Assembly: GCF_030297595.1 (NCBI RefSeq)
Contig: NZ_AP028138.1
Location: forward strand, 310,001 to 374,000
DNA from: Polynucleobacter sp. HIN7
GTDB taxonomy: Bacteria > Pseudomonadota > Gammaproteobacteria > Burkholderiales > Burkholderiaceae
Direction: 5' to 3'
DNA: 64,000 nucleotides
Part shown: piece by piece, positions 43,450 through 52,859 of the stretch
Layout of the letters: the number at the start of each line of letters is the position of its first letter
Numbering within the stretch: position 1 is the first letter of the stretch
The notes under the pieces: model-generated
What the model was told of the DNA's origin: nothing
The model's input: only the letters and a program-made list of their open reading frames with translations
Databases searched by the model: none
Program-made: the position numbers and the translations under genes

Positions 43450-44111
43450 TGCCAATCTCTGTGATCATGCCGTGCTACAACGCCGCTCTGTATATCGAAG
43501 AGGCGATTGCCTCGGTCTTAGCGCAGGGCGATTGGGTGGGTGAACTGATTGTGATTGATGATGCTAGTACCGATGACAGCGCCAAGCGCGTTTTGCACCT
43601 TGCGCACCCGAAAATTCAGCTGCTACGTCGAACCACCAATGGTGGTATTGCATTGGCGCGCAATCAAGGGATTGCGGCAAGTTCGAACGAGTACTTGGCG
43701 TTTTTAGATGCCGATGATTGGTGGCCAATGCAGCGTTTAGCAAGGATGCGCGCCGCTTTGGCTGATGGGCAGTGGTGCTTTGGTCAGATTGAGCATTTTT
43801 ATTCCCCCGAATTGCAGCCAATACCCACTAAACCCTTGCCACCGATCCAAACCGGTTATTTTGCAAGTGCGATGCTCGCGCGCCGCTCATTTTTTGAGCG
43901 CGTTGGAGTATTTAATCCCCAATTGCGCGTGGGGGAGTTTATCGATTGGTTTGATCGTGCTCGCACGATTGCGCCCGATCCAGTCCTCCTAAAGGAAGTG
44001 GTTTTAAGGCGCCGCATTCATCGAAGTAATTCATCATTAACGAGCCAGCAGCATGTCCGTGACTATCTCAAGGTGGCTGCCTTAGCGATTGCACGAAAGC
44101 GTTCATTGTGA
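43449..44111 (+). CDS. Glycosyltransferase family 2 (second of a tandem pair)
   Basis: The 220-residue GT-A protein reads ISVIMPCYNAALYIEEAIAS at its start, ELIVIDDASTDDSAKRV near 30, and AFLDADDWWPMQRLARMRAA near 80; the RIHRSNSSL near 195 mirrors the HGNNLS of its neighbour. The two are similar in size, motif order and C-terminal motif. The gene overlaps the previous stop (TAATG) and the next GTG start (GTGA). Its target is unknown; a protein or peptide acceptor is possible in this cluster. Confidence 0.85.
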   Translation: MPISVIMPCYNAALYIEEAIASVLAQGDWVGELIVIDDASTDDSAKRVLHLAHPKIQLLRRTTNGGIALARNQGIAASSNEYLAFLDADDWWPMQRLARMRAALADGQWCFGQIEHFYSPELQPIPTKPLPPIQTGYFASAMLARRSFFERVGVFNPQLRVGEFIDWFDRARTIAPDPVLLKEVVLRRRIHRSNSSLTSQQHVRDYLKVAALAIARKRSL

Positions 44112-46510
44112 GTTCGAGACCCGAATACCTTGCCCTAATGGTTGAGTGCCACCAAGGGCAATTTGCCGATGCAGCACTTCGCATCACCAAGCAATTGCAA
44201 CGCAGCGATGGTGCAGTGACTGCGCAGGTGATGGCAGCTCATTTTGCCTTGCGCCAAGCGCAATTTTCCAAAGCCCAATGGTTCATTGATGCGGCCCTCG
44301 CTAAGGATCCTTCAGACCAGGCAATTTATGCCGAGGAGCTTTTATACCTCTTTACTCAAAGTGATTACGCTAGGCTTTGGCAAAAATGGAATTTAGCAGT
44401 TGTCGCGGCCGCTCCAGCGCAGCACCCCATTCACGTGCTGGCACAAATCATGGAGCTTCTGAGTGCCGATGCCCCGCGTGATAGAGTCCTGCAAAAACTC
44501 AAGACTCATCCATTTACGACCATGGCTATGCATTTGCCATGTTTTGCATTTTTAGCAAAAGCGGATCCGCACATGCCGGCGTTGGATTTTGAAGCCGAGC
44601 TAGGAATGCAAACATTACGTAGCGTAGAGGATCTCATTGCCAAAACCGATTACCTCATGGCCTTGGCGGTGGCCCGCTGGGCCGCACACCTTGCTCCCAA
44701 TGATGCCAATGCCTTTGCGGCTTTGGGGCTAGCGGAGCTTGTCAACGGCTTTGATACCTTGGCCGATCGCTATTTGCATGAAGCGGAATTTCGTCAAGCA
44801 AGCGATATGCCTCTTGTGAATTTGTATCGCTATCGGATCTTTATGAAGCAGGGCCGGTGGACAGATGCCACCATCATGGCCCAAGCGCTCATGGCCCAGC
44901 AGGCACTGGCTTGGACAGAGTGTCTGAGTTATCTCGACTATGCGCTTTGCCAACATGAGATTGCCTTATTTGAGGCGGGAGTCGAGTGGTTTAGTCAGCA
45001 CTTTAAAGACGATGCCCGCTTGCCATCGGCTTTGGCGTACTTCGAATTGCGCCAAGCGCTCGATGCTAAGCGCATCAGTTCCTCTGAAGCCCTAGCTCGC
45101 TTGGCGCACACCGCCTGGCAAAGCAATGCTTGTGCCCATTATTTGAAGGCGCAACTTTTAGAGCCCGATGATCCGAGAGCAGCGCAAGCCGCGGCCATGA
45201 TGGCCATCGCGCTTGATCCCTATTATCCCGCCGCCCAACGCTGGCAAGCGCAAGTGGCGACTAATCCGGCAGCGCTCGAGTGGATGGGGATTTTTATTCC
45301 AAAAAATCATGAAGGAGCGGCTTGGCCAAGTCCCCAGCATGAAGCGCTATTGCAACTCATTTTTGATACACCGCGTGCGGAGCTGAGTTCACGTTGGGCT
45401 CAGTTGATAGAAGCGAATCCCGTTAGCGGATTGGATGCGGGTGCAAATCGCTTGTTGCCGTTTTTGCATAAACGCTTTGAGACCGATATGGTGGCGCTTA
45501 ACGGATCCAATCAGGCGCTTTTAAAAGGGGTTTGGAAAAAAAGTTTTTTTGAAAACGCCACACGCTTAGCAACGCTTTTGGAGCTGCAGAGGCATTTTCA
45601 AAAGGAAGCAATTGATCTCGTGCTGTTAAAAGGGATTGGTAATGCCATTGATCTTTATGGCGACTTGGGATCGCGGCCCATGGCCGATTTGGATATTCTG
45701 ATTAAGCCCGCAGAAGTCGCGGCCACGCATCAACTGCTCACTCGGCTTGGCTGGAGCAGTGATGATCCACCCGTTGCTCCCCGAGTGCGCTTTCAATATG
45801 CAAGCACCTATCGCCATCCTGGCGGTGCGATGGTGGATATTCATTGGCGACCGTGTGAAGATTTTGTGAGTGATATTTACGACCCTGCCGATTTAGGGGA
45901 GTTGCATGCGATTGTGGTGCAAGGCCAAACCTTTGCGGTGCTCAATCCCACCTTGAATTTATTAACCACCATCTTGCACGGGGTAGCATGGAATCATCTT
46001 CCACCGGTGCGTTGGGTCTGCGATGCCCGCTTAATTTTGCATAAATACCAAGCTCAGATTGATTGGGGGCTCATGCATAGCTTGGCTATGAAGTATCACT
46101 GCTTAGAGGTCTTGGTCTTGGGTTTGCAATACCTGCAGCGGCATTTACCGCAGCCGCTAAGTTTGCCGCCGCCCATGGAGCTTGCGCTCCTGAGCGATTA
46201 CTCCCAATCACCATTAATTCGGGTGCGGACCCAGTCACGCTCGCGCTTAGCCAATGCGGAAGAGATCATCGCTACCGTAGAGTTGTGGCGCAAGAAAGTG
46301 ACGCTTGGCGCACACGATCGCATCATCGCCACGGGCGGAGAAGCGCCTCAATACGTGCGAACGCGATGTGAGTTGCGTGAAATTCCTTGGTTAGCGCAGT
46401 ATGACCCAGGCTTTGGAGATCGCTATTTTGGGGATCAGGTGGCCGCTTACAATCTCATTACTATTGATGGGGCACACTCGTGTGTGTTGCGCCTCAATGC
46501 CCGCTATTGA
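44108..46510 (+). CDS. TPR-like protein fused to a nucleotidyltransferase domain (NTP_transf_5 type)
   Basis: The 800-residue protein (GTG start, overlap with the previous stop) has an Ala/Leu-rich N-terminal half of TPR-like helix pairs, followed from about residue 445 by a nucleotidyltransferase domain. Its core is VLLKGIGNAIDLYGDLGSRP then MADLDILIKPAEV near 505-530, with the D-x-D metal ligands of the Pol beta-like fold, as in PF14907. In HPr-rel-A systems such a domain accompanies the PqqD- and HprK-like genes. Substrate unknown: nucleotide could be moved to a sugar, protein or peptide. A fused TPR half of this size is unusual and may hold the target. Confidence 0.75.
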   Translation: MSSRPEYLALMVECHQGQFADAALRITKQLQRSDGAVTAQVMAAHFALRQAQFSKAQWFIDAALAKDPSDQAIYAEELLYLFTQSDYARLWQKWNLAVVAAAPAQHPIHVLAQIMELLSADAPRDRVLQKLKTHPFTTMAMHLPCFAFLAKADPHMPALDFEAELGMQTLRSVEDLIAKTDYLMALAVARWAAHLAPNDANAFAALGLAELVNGFDTLADRYLHEAEFRQASDMPLVNLYRYRIFMKQGRWTDATIMAQALMAQQALAWTECLSYLDYALCQHEIALFEAGVEWFSQHFKDDARLPSALAYFELRQALDAKRISSSEALARLAHTAWQSNACAHYLKAQLLEPDDPRAAQAAAMMAIALDPYYPAAQRWQAQVATNPAALEWMGIFIPKNHEGAAWPSPQHEALLQLIFDTPRAELSSRWAQLIEANPVSGLDAGANRLLPFLHKRFETDMVALNGSNQALLKGVWKKSFFENATRLATLLELQRHFQKEAIDLVLLKGIGNAIDLYGDLGSRPMADLDILIKPAEVAATHQLLTRLGWSSDDPPVAPRVRFQYASTYRHPGGAMVDIHWRPCEDFVSDIYDPADLGELHAIVVQGQTFAVLNPTLNLLTTILHGVAWNHLPPVRWVCDARLILHKYQAQIDWGLMHSLAMKYHCLEVLVLGLQYLQRHLPQPLSLPPPMELALLSDYSQSPLIRVRTQSRSRLANAEEIIATVELWRKKVTLGAHDRIIATGGEAPQYVRTRCELREIPWLAQYDPGFGDRYFGDQVAAYNLITIDGAHSCVLRLNARY

Positions 46511-46531
46511 CGCGATTGATTAAGAAGAGCC

Positions 46532-48517
46532 ATGGCACAATCATCGTCACCTCCTACAATGCCTCCATCCTTAGAGGCGGCCGATCGCTTCTTTGAAGCT
46601 CAGGAGTATGGCAAAGCAAAGCTCATTTATGAGACGCTCATTCATGAGCGCGCATCTCCTGCCAAGGTGTGGCAGCGCTTAAGCGTGATTGCTCTGATCG
46701 AGGGCCATTTAAATCACGCTTTGGACTATGCCTTAGAAGCCCACAAGCGAGACCCAAAAGATTCCACCACCATTTTGAACTTAGCCGAGCTTAATCGGCG
46801 CTTGGGAAAGTTAGCCGATGCCTTGCATTGGGCTCAATTTGCGATCACGCATTTTTCGCACGACCCGGTGGCCCATTACAACCTTGCGAGCGTTCATTTG
46901 GACCTGCAAGACGATCTTAAAGCGCAGGAGGCCTTGATTGAGGCTACGCGCTTGCAACCAAACCATAGCCTGGCTTGGAATAATTTGGGGTCGGTCTATC
47001 AACGGCGTAGTTTATTTGAAGAGGCTTATGAAGCATATGCCATGGCAGTGCAGATTAACCCCAGCCATGCAGAAGCCCAATGCAATAAGGGCTCGATTTT
47101 GTATCAGCGCAAGCAACTCGAAGCAGCCCGTGCCTGCACGGAGTTGGCCCTCCAAGCGCGCCCCAATTTTTTAGAGGCCAAAAACAATCTCAAACACATG
47201 ATTGATCCTCAGGGCGGGGCACCTTACTTGATGGCCCTTGCGGGTTTGGCAAGCGGCTTTCAAAATCAACAACGGCATCTCGCTGTGATTGAGTTATTGC
47301 AATCGGAAGTGCAAACTGGTGGCGCGCTTGCTGAAATGGCGCAGCTGTGGCACTTATTGGGAATCTCGTATTACAAATTAAATCAATTTGCGAGCGCTTA
47401 CCAATGCTATCAAGAGGCGATCGCTATTGCACCACGTTTTCCTGGAGCCCTCAATAGCCTCGGGTTTTTGTTGCAAGACATGCGGCTGTATGAGGATGCG
47501 AAGTTGGCTTTTGAGGATGCACTTCGATTGGAACCAAGCTCGGATATGGCAAGACTTAATCTGGGCCTTTTGCAACTCAAGTTAGGTGAGTGGGAAGCGG
47601 GTTGGGACAATTATGAATCGCGTTGGACGGGTTCAGCCGAGGCAATCAATCAAACGCAAGTCAAACCCAATCTGGCGCTCCCAGTCTGGGATGGGGCACA
47701 AGGAGCAGAACATAAGAGGATTCTCGTGCTAGCAGAGCAGGGGTTTGGAGACGCGATCCAGTTTTGCCGTTACCTGCAGGTACTGCAAACGCGAGCTCAG
47801 CATATTAGTTTTCATGTTCCAGACGCGTTGCGACGTTTAATGGAATGGTCATTCCCAAATGTGGATATTCGCTCCTTGATACCAGCTCGTCTAGATCCAT
47901 GGAGTGCTTACATTCCACTACTATCCTTGCCCCGTATTTTTCAAACGCGACTTGAAACCATCCCGGCTGCCACTCCTTATTTACAGGTGCCCACTATTTT
48001 TAAAGAGTTCTGGCAACGCCGCGTTCAGCAAACCCGTTCGGATCGATTGAAGATTGGCATTGCATGGTCAGGCCGAAAAACCTTGCAATACGATGCGCGT
48101 CGCAGCATTCCCTTTGATGCCTTGGCCCCACTTTTGGCGATGGATCACATTGATTGGATCTGTTTACAAAAATGGGATCGAGATGTAGATGAGCGCCGTC
48201 TCGATTCCACTAATTGGCTAGACTGGACCGCAGAGCTTCAGGATTTTGCGGATACGGCAGCGCTTATTGAAAACCTGGATGCGGTAGTTGCGGTTGATTC
48301 GGCAGTTGCGCACCTTGCTGGTGCACTTCATAAGCCGGTGTATTTGCTTAATCGGTACGATGGAGAATGGCGCTGGTTATGCAATCAAAGCCGCTCACCG
48401 TGGTATCCATCGATGCAGATCGTCAATCAAACCGAATTTGGTAATTGGACATCTGTGATTGAGGCTGTAAAACAAAAAATTCAAGGGTTAACCCTAGATC
48501 GCTCGATGGGCAGCTAG
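46532..48517 (+). CDS. TPR protein with C-terminal GT9-like glycosyltransferase domain
   Basis: Residues 15 to about 365 are tetratricopeptide repeats (NLGSVYQRRSLFEEAYEAYA, NSLGFLLQDMRLYEDAKLAF). The C-terminal domain of about 270 residues includes LVLAEQGFGDAIQFCRYL near 393, LKIGIAWSGRKTLQYD near 506 and AVVAVDSAVAHLAGALHKPV near 588, the donor site of GT9/GT41-like enzymes. Such TPR-glycosyltransferases glycosylate proteins; TPRs hold the substrate. The next gene is an autotransporter, 58 bases downstream, which would be the obvious substrate. It starts about 20 bases after the nucleotidyltransferase gene. Confidence 0.85.
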   Translation: MAQSSSPPTMPPSLEAADRFFEAQEYGKAKLIYETLIHERASPAKVWQRLSVIALIEGHLNHALDYALEAHKRDPKDSTTILNLAELNRRLGKLADALHWAQFAITHFSHDPVAHYNLASVHLDLQDDLKAQEALIEATRLQPNHSLAWNNLGSVYQRRSLFEEAYEAYAMAVQINPSHAEAQCNKGSILYQRKQLEAARACTELALQARPNFLEAKNNLKHMIDPQGGAPYLMALAGLASGFQNQQRHLAVIELLQSEVQTGGALAEMAQLWHLLGISYYKLNQFASAYQCYQEAIAIAPRFPGALNSLGFLLQDMRLYEDAKLAFEDALRLEPSSDMARLNLGLLQLKLGEWEAGWDNYESRWTGSAEAINQTQVKPNLALPVWDGAQGAEHKRILVLAEQGFGDAIQFCRYLQVLQTRAQHISFHVPDALRRLMEWSFPNVDIRSLIPARLDPWSAYIPLLSLPRIFQTRLETIPAATPYLQVPTIFKEFWQRRVQQTRSDRLKIGIAWSGRKTLQYDARRSIPFDALAPLLAMDHIDWICLQKWDRDVDERRLDSTNWLDWTAELQDFADTAALIENLDAVVAVDSAVAHLAGALHKPVYLLNRYDGEWRWLCNQSRSPWYPSMQIVNQTEFGNWTSVIEAVKQKIQGLTLDRSMGS

Positions 48518-48525
48518 TTTATCCT

Positions 48526-48554
48526 TTGACTTACTAAAAAACTCAGTGAATTCA
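48526..48554 (+). promoter_or_regulatory. Possible promoter of the second autotransporter
   Basis: TTGACT (48526-48531) is a good -35, followed after 17 bases by AATTCA (48549-48554), a poor -10. It lies in the 58-base gap before the autotransporter, which has no Shine-Dalgarno. Readthrough from the upstream operon is equally possible. Confidence 0.3.
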
Positions 48555-48575
48555 TCTCAGTCCAATTAATTAAAA

Positions 48576-51500
48576 ATGAACAAGATATATCGACTGATAT
48601 GGAGTAAACGCCACGGTTGTTTAGTTGCCGTTGCTGAAAATGCACGCTCTCATAGCGGAGGTAGTGCAGGGCAATCGCTTGTCGTGGGCGCTCTATTAGT
48701 TGGCTCGATTGCGGCGATCAGTCCAAGCCCAGCTATCGCAGCAGACTGTAGTTTTACCGGTGGCGCTACGATTTCTGGAACGTGTGAGCTACCAGCTAGC
48801 CCCGGGTTAACGGTCACTGGATCGCAGGCCATTGAGGTGACAACAGGCGCTGCTGCGCAAACTACCGCAAGTTTCACATCTGGCTCATTGCGCAACTCTG
48901 GATTAATTAGTGGCTCCACAGACGGCATTCAAAATACCGTTGGGACCCTGGGTGGTTTTATTAGCAACAGTGGAACCATCACGGGGACAAATAACGCGAT
49001 TAATTTAACCAATATGACCCGGTTTATCAGTAACGCCGGGACGATCTCTAGTTCAGGTGTTGGTATTCGCTTAACAAACGGTAACTTAGCGGGTGGGATC
49101 ACTAATGACGGGTTAATTAGTGGCGTGACCGAAGCAATTCGCATTGATCGCGGCACGTTTCAGGATTTTTCGACGTTTCGAGTCATATCAAATTTTGGCA
49201 CTATTAGTGCTTCAGGTGGGGACGCATTTCGCTCAGGCAATTCCACAGCGGGTAGCGCAACATCCATCATCGGTACGATCGCGAACTTTGGATTAATTTC
49301 GGGTCAACGCGGCCTCGTTTTTGATGGAGGCACTAATCAAATCGGTAGTGTTCACAACTCTATCTCGGGATCCTCTAGCTCGGGATTTTTAGTGGGCGAA
49401 ATTGCTGGAACGTCCACCGGCATTCAGATCGGTTCTGCCAGTATTAGTAGCACGATCAGCGGCAGCATTCAAAACCTAGGATTAATCCGCGGTGGTGATA
49501 TTGGAATCTATATTCAAAATGGCACACTCACTTCGCTACGCAACTACGAGGGAACGATTACTGGAAGCTTAGACAATAGTAAGGCGCTATGGATTGCCAA
49601 TGGCCAAATTCTCGAGGGTATTAGCAATACTGGCACGATCGGTGGAACAGCCTCTGGCAGTACCGCGATTAAAATTGGCGATGGCACTAATGTTGGCACG
49701 CTCAGTGGTGCAATCTACATTCCTGGAATCACCAATTCTGGAACGATCGGGCTAGGTAATATCGCGCTTGAAATTGATACTGGATCATCGCTCACCCATA
49801 GTCTCGTAAATAGTGGAACCATTACTGCAGATACAACAGCAATTCGTGTTTTAGGTACGCTTGCAAATAATTCATTTTCAGGTAATGCGATTGTTAACTC
49901 GGGTACCGTTTCAGGTTTTAGTGATGCTGCGATTCGGGTTGGCTCAGGAACCCTTGCGGGAACGATCTCAGGAAGTATTTCAAATTCGGGATTAATTTCA
50001 GGTAATTCTGCAATACGCATTGATCAAAATGGCACACTGCTTGGGCGCATTACCAACGATGGAACCATTGCTGGAACTTCAAATAATTACGGTATCGATC
50101 TGATCGGAACCATTACTGGTGGAATTCGTAATACCGGATTGATTTATGGAGGCCCTTCTGGTCGTTCGGGGACTGCAATTAGTGTTTTTGGGGCTGGCGT
50201 ATCATCGCTCGCACGAGTTTCTTCTGGCATTACGAATCTTGGAACAATTGCTGGTGAGTCTGCAATTTTTGTCAATGAATTTGGAACCATTGCGGGTGGT
50301 ATCACTAACTCCGGCAGCATTTTGACGCGAACCTTGGGTCCATCCGGCGGTGCATCGGCGATTGCAATTCTGGGGCGGATTTCTGGAAATGGTGGTGGCG
50401 CAAGCATTATCAATACTGGAACGATTGATAGTGGTGCTGGCGCTGGAATCGATATTGGTACGTCCTATGTAGGGACCATCAGTGGCAGCATTCGTAACGC
50501 AGGAACCATTAAGGGTGCAACCTCCGGCATTCGTTTGCAAAACGGAACGATTACCGGTGGTATTACGAATTCTGTCTCAGGACTCATTACCGGTAGTCGG
50601 GCCAATAGCAGCGGTATTTTGATTGCCGGAGCAAATGCCACAAGTAGTGGCGGTTTAAGTGGGGGAATTCGTAATCTGGGCACGATTGGTGGCTCAGCGA
50701 GTGGCGCGATAGGACTCATCGTGGGCGATGGCGTCTATGCAAGTACGCTCAGCGGTGGAGTCACTAACTCTGGAACGATCGGGCGCGGCTCTTACGGGGT
50801 TCAGGTTCAAAGCCTATCCTCATTAACGGGTGGCCTCACCAATAGTGGAACGATTGCCGGTAGTACCGCAGGTATTCAAGTCGAAGGGGTTCTTGCCAAT
50901 GGCGGCTCGGGTAACGCCATTACCAATTCTGGCTTAATTCAATCGGCAGGCGGACCGGCCCTACAAATTGGCGGGACTCTTGCAGGCACCATTAGCGGCA
51001 GTATTCATAATTCTGGGCAAATCGTAGGCAGCTCATCGGCCATTCAAGTCGCTAATAACGGTGTGGTTACCGGTCAAATTAGTAATAGTGGAACTCTGAG
51101 TGCTACCCATGCGCTAAATTTGACCAACACCGCGAGCGGTTTTGTGATCAACAATACCGGGATGATTGACGGTCATGTCATTCTTGGTATTAATACGCTC
51201 AATTTAAATGCTACTACCAATACAATCAGTGGCTCTATCTCTGGTGGAGTCGCTAGTGGAGTGACGCTTAATGGCGCATTAACCAGTTCAGGTTCGATTG
51301 ATGTGGGGCGTTTTCAGATTCAAAGTGGGGGAAGTCTCACATTGGCCAATGCCATGACCATATCCGGCTCTGGACAGGCGTTAAATAATTCCGGAACACT
51401 CGCGATTGCCGCCGGGACCAGCCAAACCTTAACGGGTAACTACAGCCAAGCGAGCGGAGCCACATTTCAAACAGGGGTTGCGGGCGCTTCAAGTTATGGT

Positions 51501-52853
51501 CAGCTTCGTGTCAACGGAAATGCAAGTATTAGCGATGGTGCTCAGGTTAATGTCAATGTGATTGGAAGCCCATCCATTTCAAGTAATACAACCATGAGCG
51601 GCATTATTTCAGCGACTGGGACCCTTGCAGCCACTGCTGCAGCAATTACAGTCACCGATAACAGTGCGCTATTGGACTTTTCATTGGCGGTATCAGGGAG
51701 TAGTTTGGATTTGATCGCTCGCCAGTCATCTGTCAATAACTTTGTGAGTGCTGTTCAAGCCAACAACAATCCGTCAGCCTTGGGTGCCGCTACAACCTTG
51801 CAAGCGCTATCTGCAAGCCCATCGCCGACCTGGGATCCGGTCTTTACTGCATTTAATCAAATGGCCAGCACTCAACAAGTATCAAATGGCGTCAGCCAAA
51901 CAGTTCCACTTTTGGTTGGGGCTGGCTCGCAAGCCACCGCGATGGTGATGCAAAACTTTAATGATGTGATTGACTCACGTGTCTCGGTCAAACAAGGCTT
52001 GGCTAGTAAAGAAGAATTTATTGGCAATCAAGAGGTTTGGTTAAAACCGATTGGTAGTTGGGCCGAACAGAATCAAGAGAATAATGTTTCAGGATATCGC
52101 GCTAACACTGGTGGAGTCATTTTAGGGATCGATCGAGGTATTAATGCAAGTACCAGTCTGGGAGTAGCTTTGGTCTTTGCAAATAGTAATATTTCATCGA
52201 ATTCAGCGGTAGCTCCAAGCTCTCTCAATATCAATAGTTACCAATTGGGTATTTATGGGCATCATCGACTGACTCAATCAACCGTTGTCAACTATCAAGC
52301 AGATATTGGTATTAACCAAAATAAAGGAAGTCGTTCAATTAATTTCATGGGAACGACGGCAAACTCAAGTTATGACAGTTACTCATCGCATGTAGGTTTG
52401 GGCTTAAACCATCACTTGCGTGTAAGTGAGCGCTTCACATTTATTCCATTAATTCGTACGGACTACATTGGAGTCATGTCAAATGCATATACCGAAAGTG
52501 GTGCAGGGCCGTTAAACCTCAATGTCAGTCAGCAAAATTACAATCAATGGCTAATGACAACTGGTGCAAAAGCTGAGTATGCATTGCCAAATCGCCTGAA
52601 GTTAGTTGGTAACTTAACTGCCGGATACAACGTAATCAATCAACAGGTTCAAGTTACATCAGCGTTTGTTGGTGGTGGGGGTAGCTTTGTAACCAATGGC
52701 TTATCGTTATCGCCCTGGTTATATAGCGCAGGCTTAGGATTGGTTGGCAAAACAAAAGACAATGTCGAGTTGAGTATTCGTTACGATTTACAATCGTCTT
52801 CTTCAGGTTATTTCAATCAAATTGCCTCTGCACGCATTCGATTCTTTTTTTAG
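48576..52853 (+). CDS. Large autotransporter adhesin with ESPR signal and N-S-G-T-I repeats
   Basis: The 1425-residue protein begins MNKIYRLIWSKRHGCLVAVA, an extended signal peptide region (ESPR), then a hydrophobic core ending near residue 51 (PAIAA). The passenger from about 53 to 1110 is built of repeats with N-S-G-T-I-x-G and related cores, rich in Ser, Thr, Asn and Gly, predicted to form a long beta-helix. The mature passenger starts with two Cys about 14 residues apart (ADCSFTGG, GTCELP) and has no others. The C-terminal barrel covers about the last 280 residues and ends RFFF. Likely a self-exported adhesin; its Ser/Thr-rich repeats would suit glycosylation by the upstream transferases. 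Confidence 0.9.
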   Translation: MNKIYRLIWSKRHGCLVAVAENARSHSGGSAGQSLVVGALLVGSIAAISPSPAIAADCSFTGGATISGTCELPASPGLTVTGSQAIEVTTGAAAQTTASFTSGSLRNSGLISGSTDGIQNTVGTLGGFISNSGTITGTNNAINLTNMTRFISNAGTISSSGVGIRLTNGNLAGGITNDGLISGVTEAIRIDRGTFQDFSTFRVISNFGTISASGGDAFRSGNSTAGSATSIIGTIANFGLISGQRGLVFDGGTNQIGSVHNSISGSSSSGFLVGEIAGTSTGIQIGSASISSTISGSIQNLGLIRGGDIGIYIQNGTLTSLRNYEGTITGSLDNSKALWIANGQILEGISNTGTIGGTASGSTAIKIGDGTNVGTLSGAIYIPGITNSGTIGLGNIALEIDTGSSLTHSLVNSGTITADTTAIRVLGTLANNSFSGNAIVNSGTVSGFSDAAIRVGSGTLAGTISGSISNSGLISGNSAIRIDQNGTLLGRITNDGTIAGTSNNYGIDLIGTITGGIRNTGLIYGGPSGRSGTAISVFGAGVSSLARVSSGITNLGTIAGESAIFVNEFGTIAGGITNSGSILTRTLGPSGGASAIAILGRISGNGGGASIINTGTIDSGAGAGIDIGTSYVGTISGSIRNAGTIKGATSGIRLQNGTITGGITNSVSGLITGSRANSSGILIAGANATSSGGLSGGIRNLGTIGGSASGAIGLIVGDGVYASTLSGGVTNSGTIGRGSYGVQVQSLSSLTGGLTNSGTIAGSTAGIQVEGVLANGGSGNAITNSGLIQSAGGPALQIGGTLAGTISGSIHNSGQIVGSSSAIQVANNGVVTGQISNSGTLSATHALNLTNTASGFVINNTGMIDGHVILGINTLNLNATTNTISGSISGGVASGVTLNGALTSSGSIDVGRFQIQSGGSLTLANAMTISGSGQALNNSGTLAIAAGTSQTLTGNYSQASGATFQTGVAGASSYGQLRVNGNASISDGAQVNVNVIGSPSISSNTTMSGIISATGTLAATAAAITVTDNSALLDFSLAVSGSSLDLIARQSSVNNFVSAVQANNNPSALGAATTLQALSASPSPTWDPVFTAFNQMASTQQVSNGVSQTVPLLVGAGSQATAMVMQNFNDVIDSRVSVKQGLASKEEFIGNQEVWLKPIGSWAEQNQENNVSGYRANTGGVILGIDRGINASTSLGVALVFANSNISSNSAVAPSSLNINSYQLGIYGHHRLTQSTVVNYQADIGINQNKGSRSINFMGTTANSSYDSYSSHVGLGLNHHLRVSERFTFIPLIRTDYIGVMSNAYTESGAGPLNLNVSQQNYNQWLMTTGAKAEYALPNRLKLVGNLTAGYNVINQQVQVTSAFVGGGGSFVTNGLSLSPWLYSAGLGLVGKTKDNVELSIRYDLQSSSSGYFNQIASARIRFFF
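48890..51190 (+). repeat. Protein-level repeats in the second autotransporter passenger
   Basis: Short cores N-S-G-T-I, N-S-G-L-I and N-A-G-T-I recur dozens of times in the passenger, at intervals from 15 to 40 residues and often followed by S/T-G or G-S. At the DNA level the copies are similar but not identical (for instance GGAACGATT and GGAACCATT recur), so slipped-strand changes could alter passenger length between strains. Confidence 0.75.
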
Positions 52854-52859
52854 AAGCAC

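Noticed and set aside
48484..48495. Perfect 12-base palindrome AGGGTTAACCCT
   Set aside because: It lies within the coding end of the TPR-GT9 gene, has no loop or T run and is explained by coding sequence.
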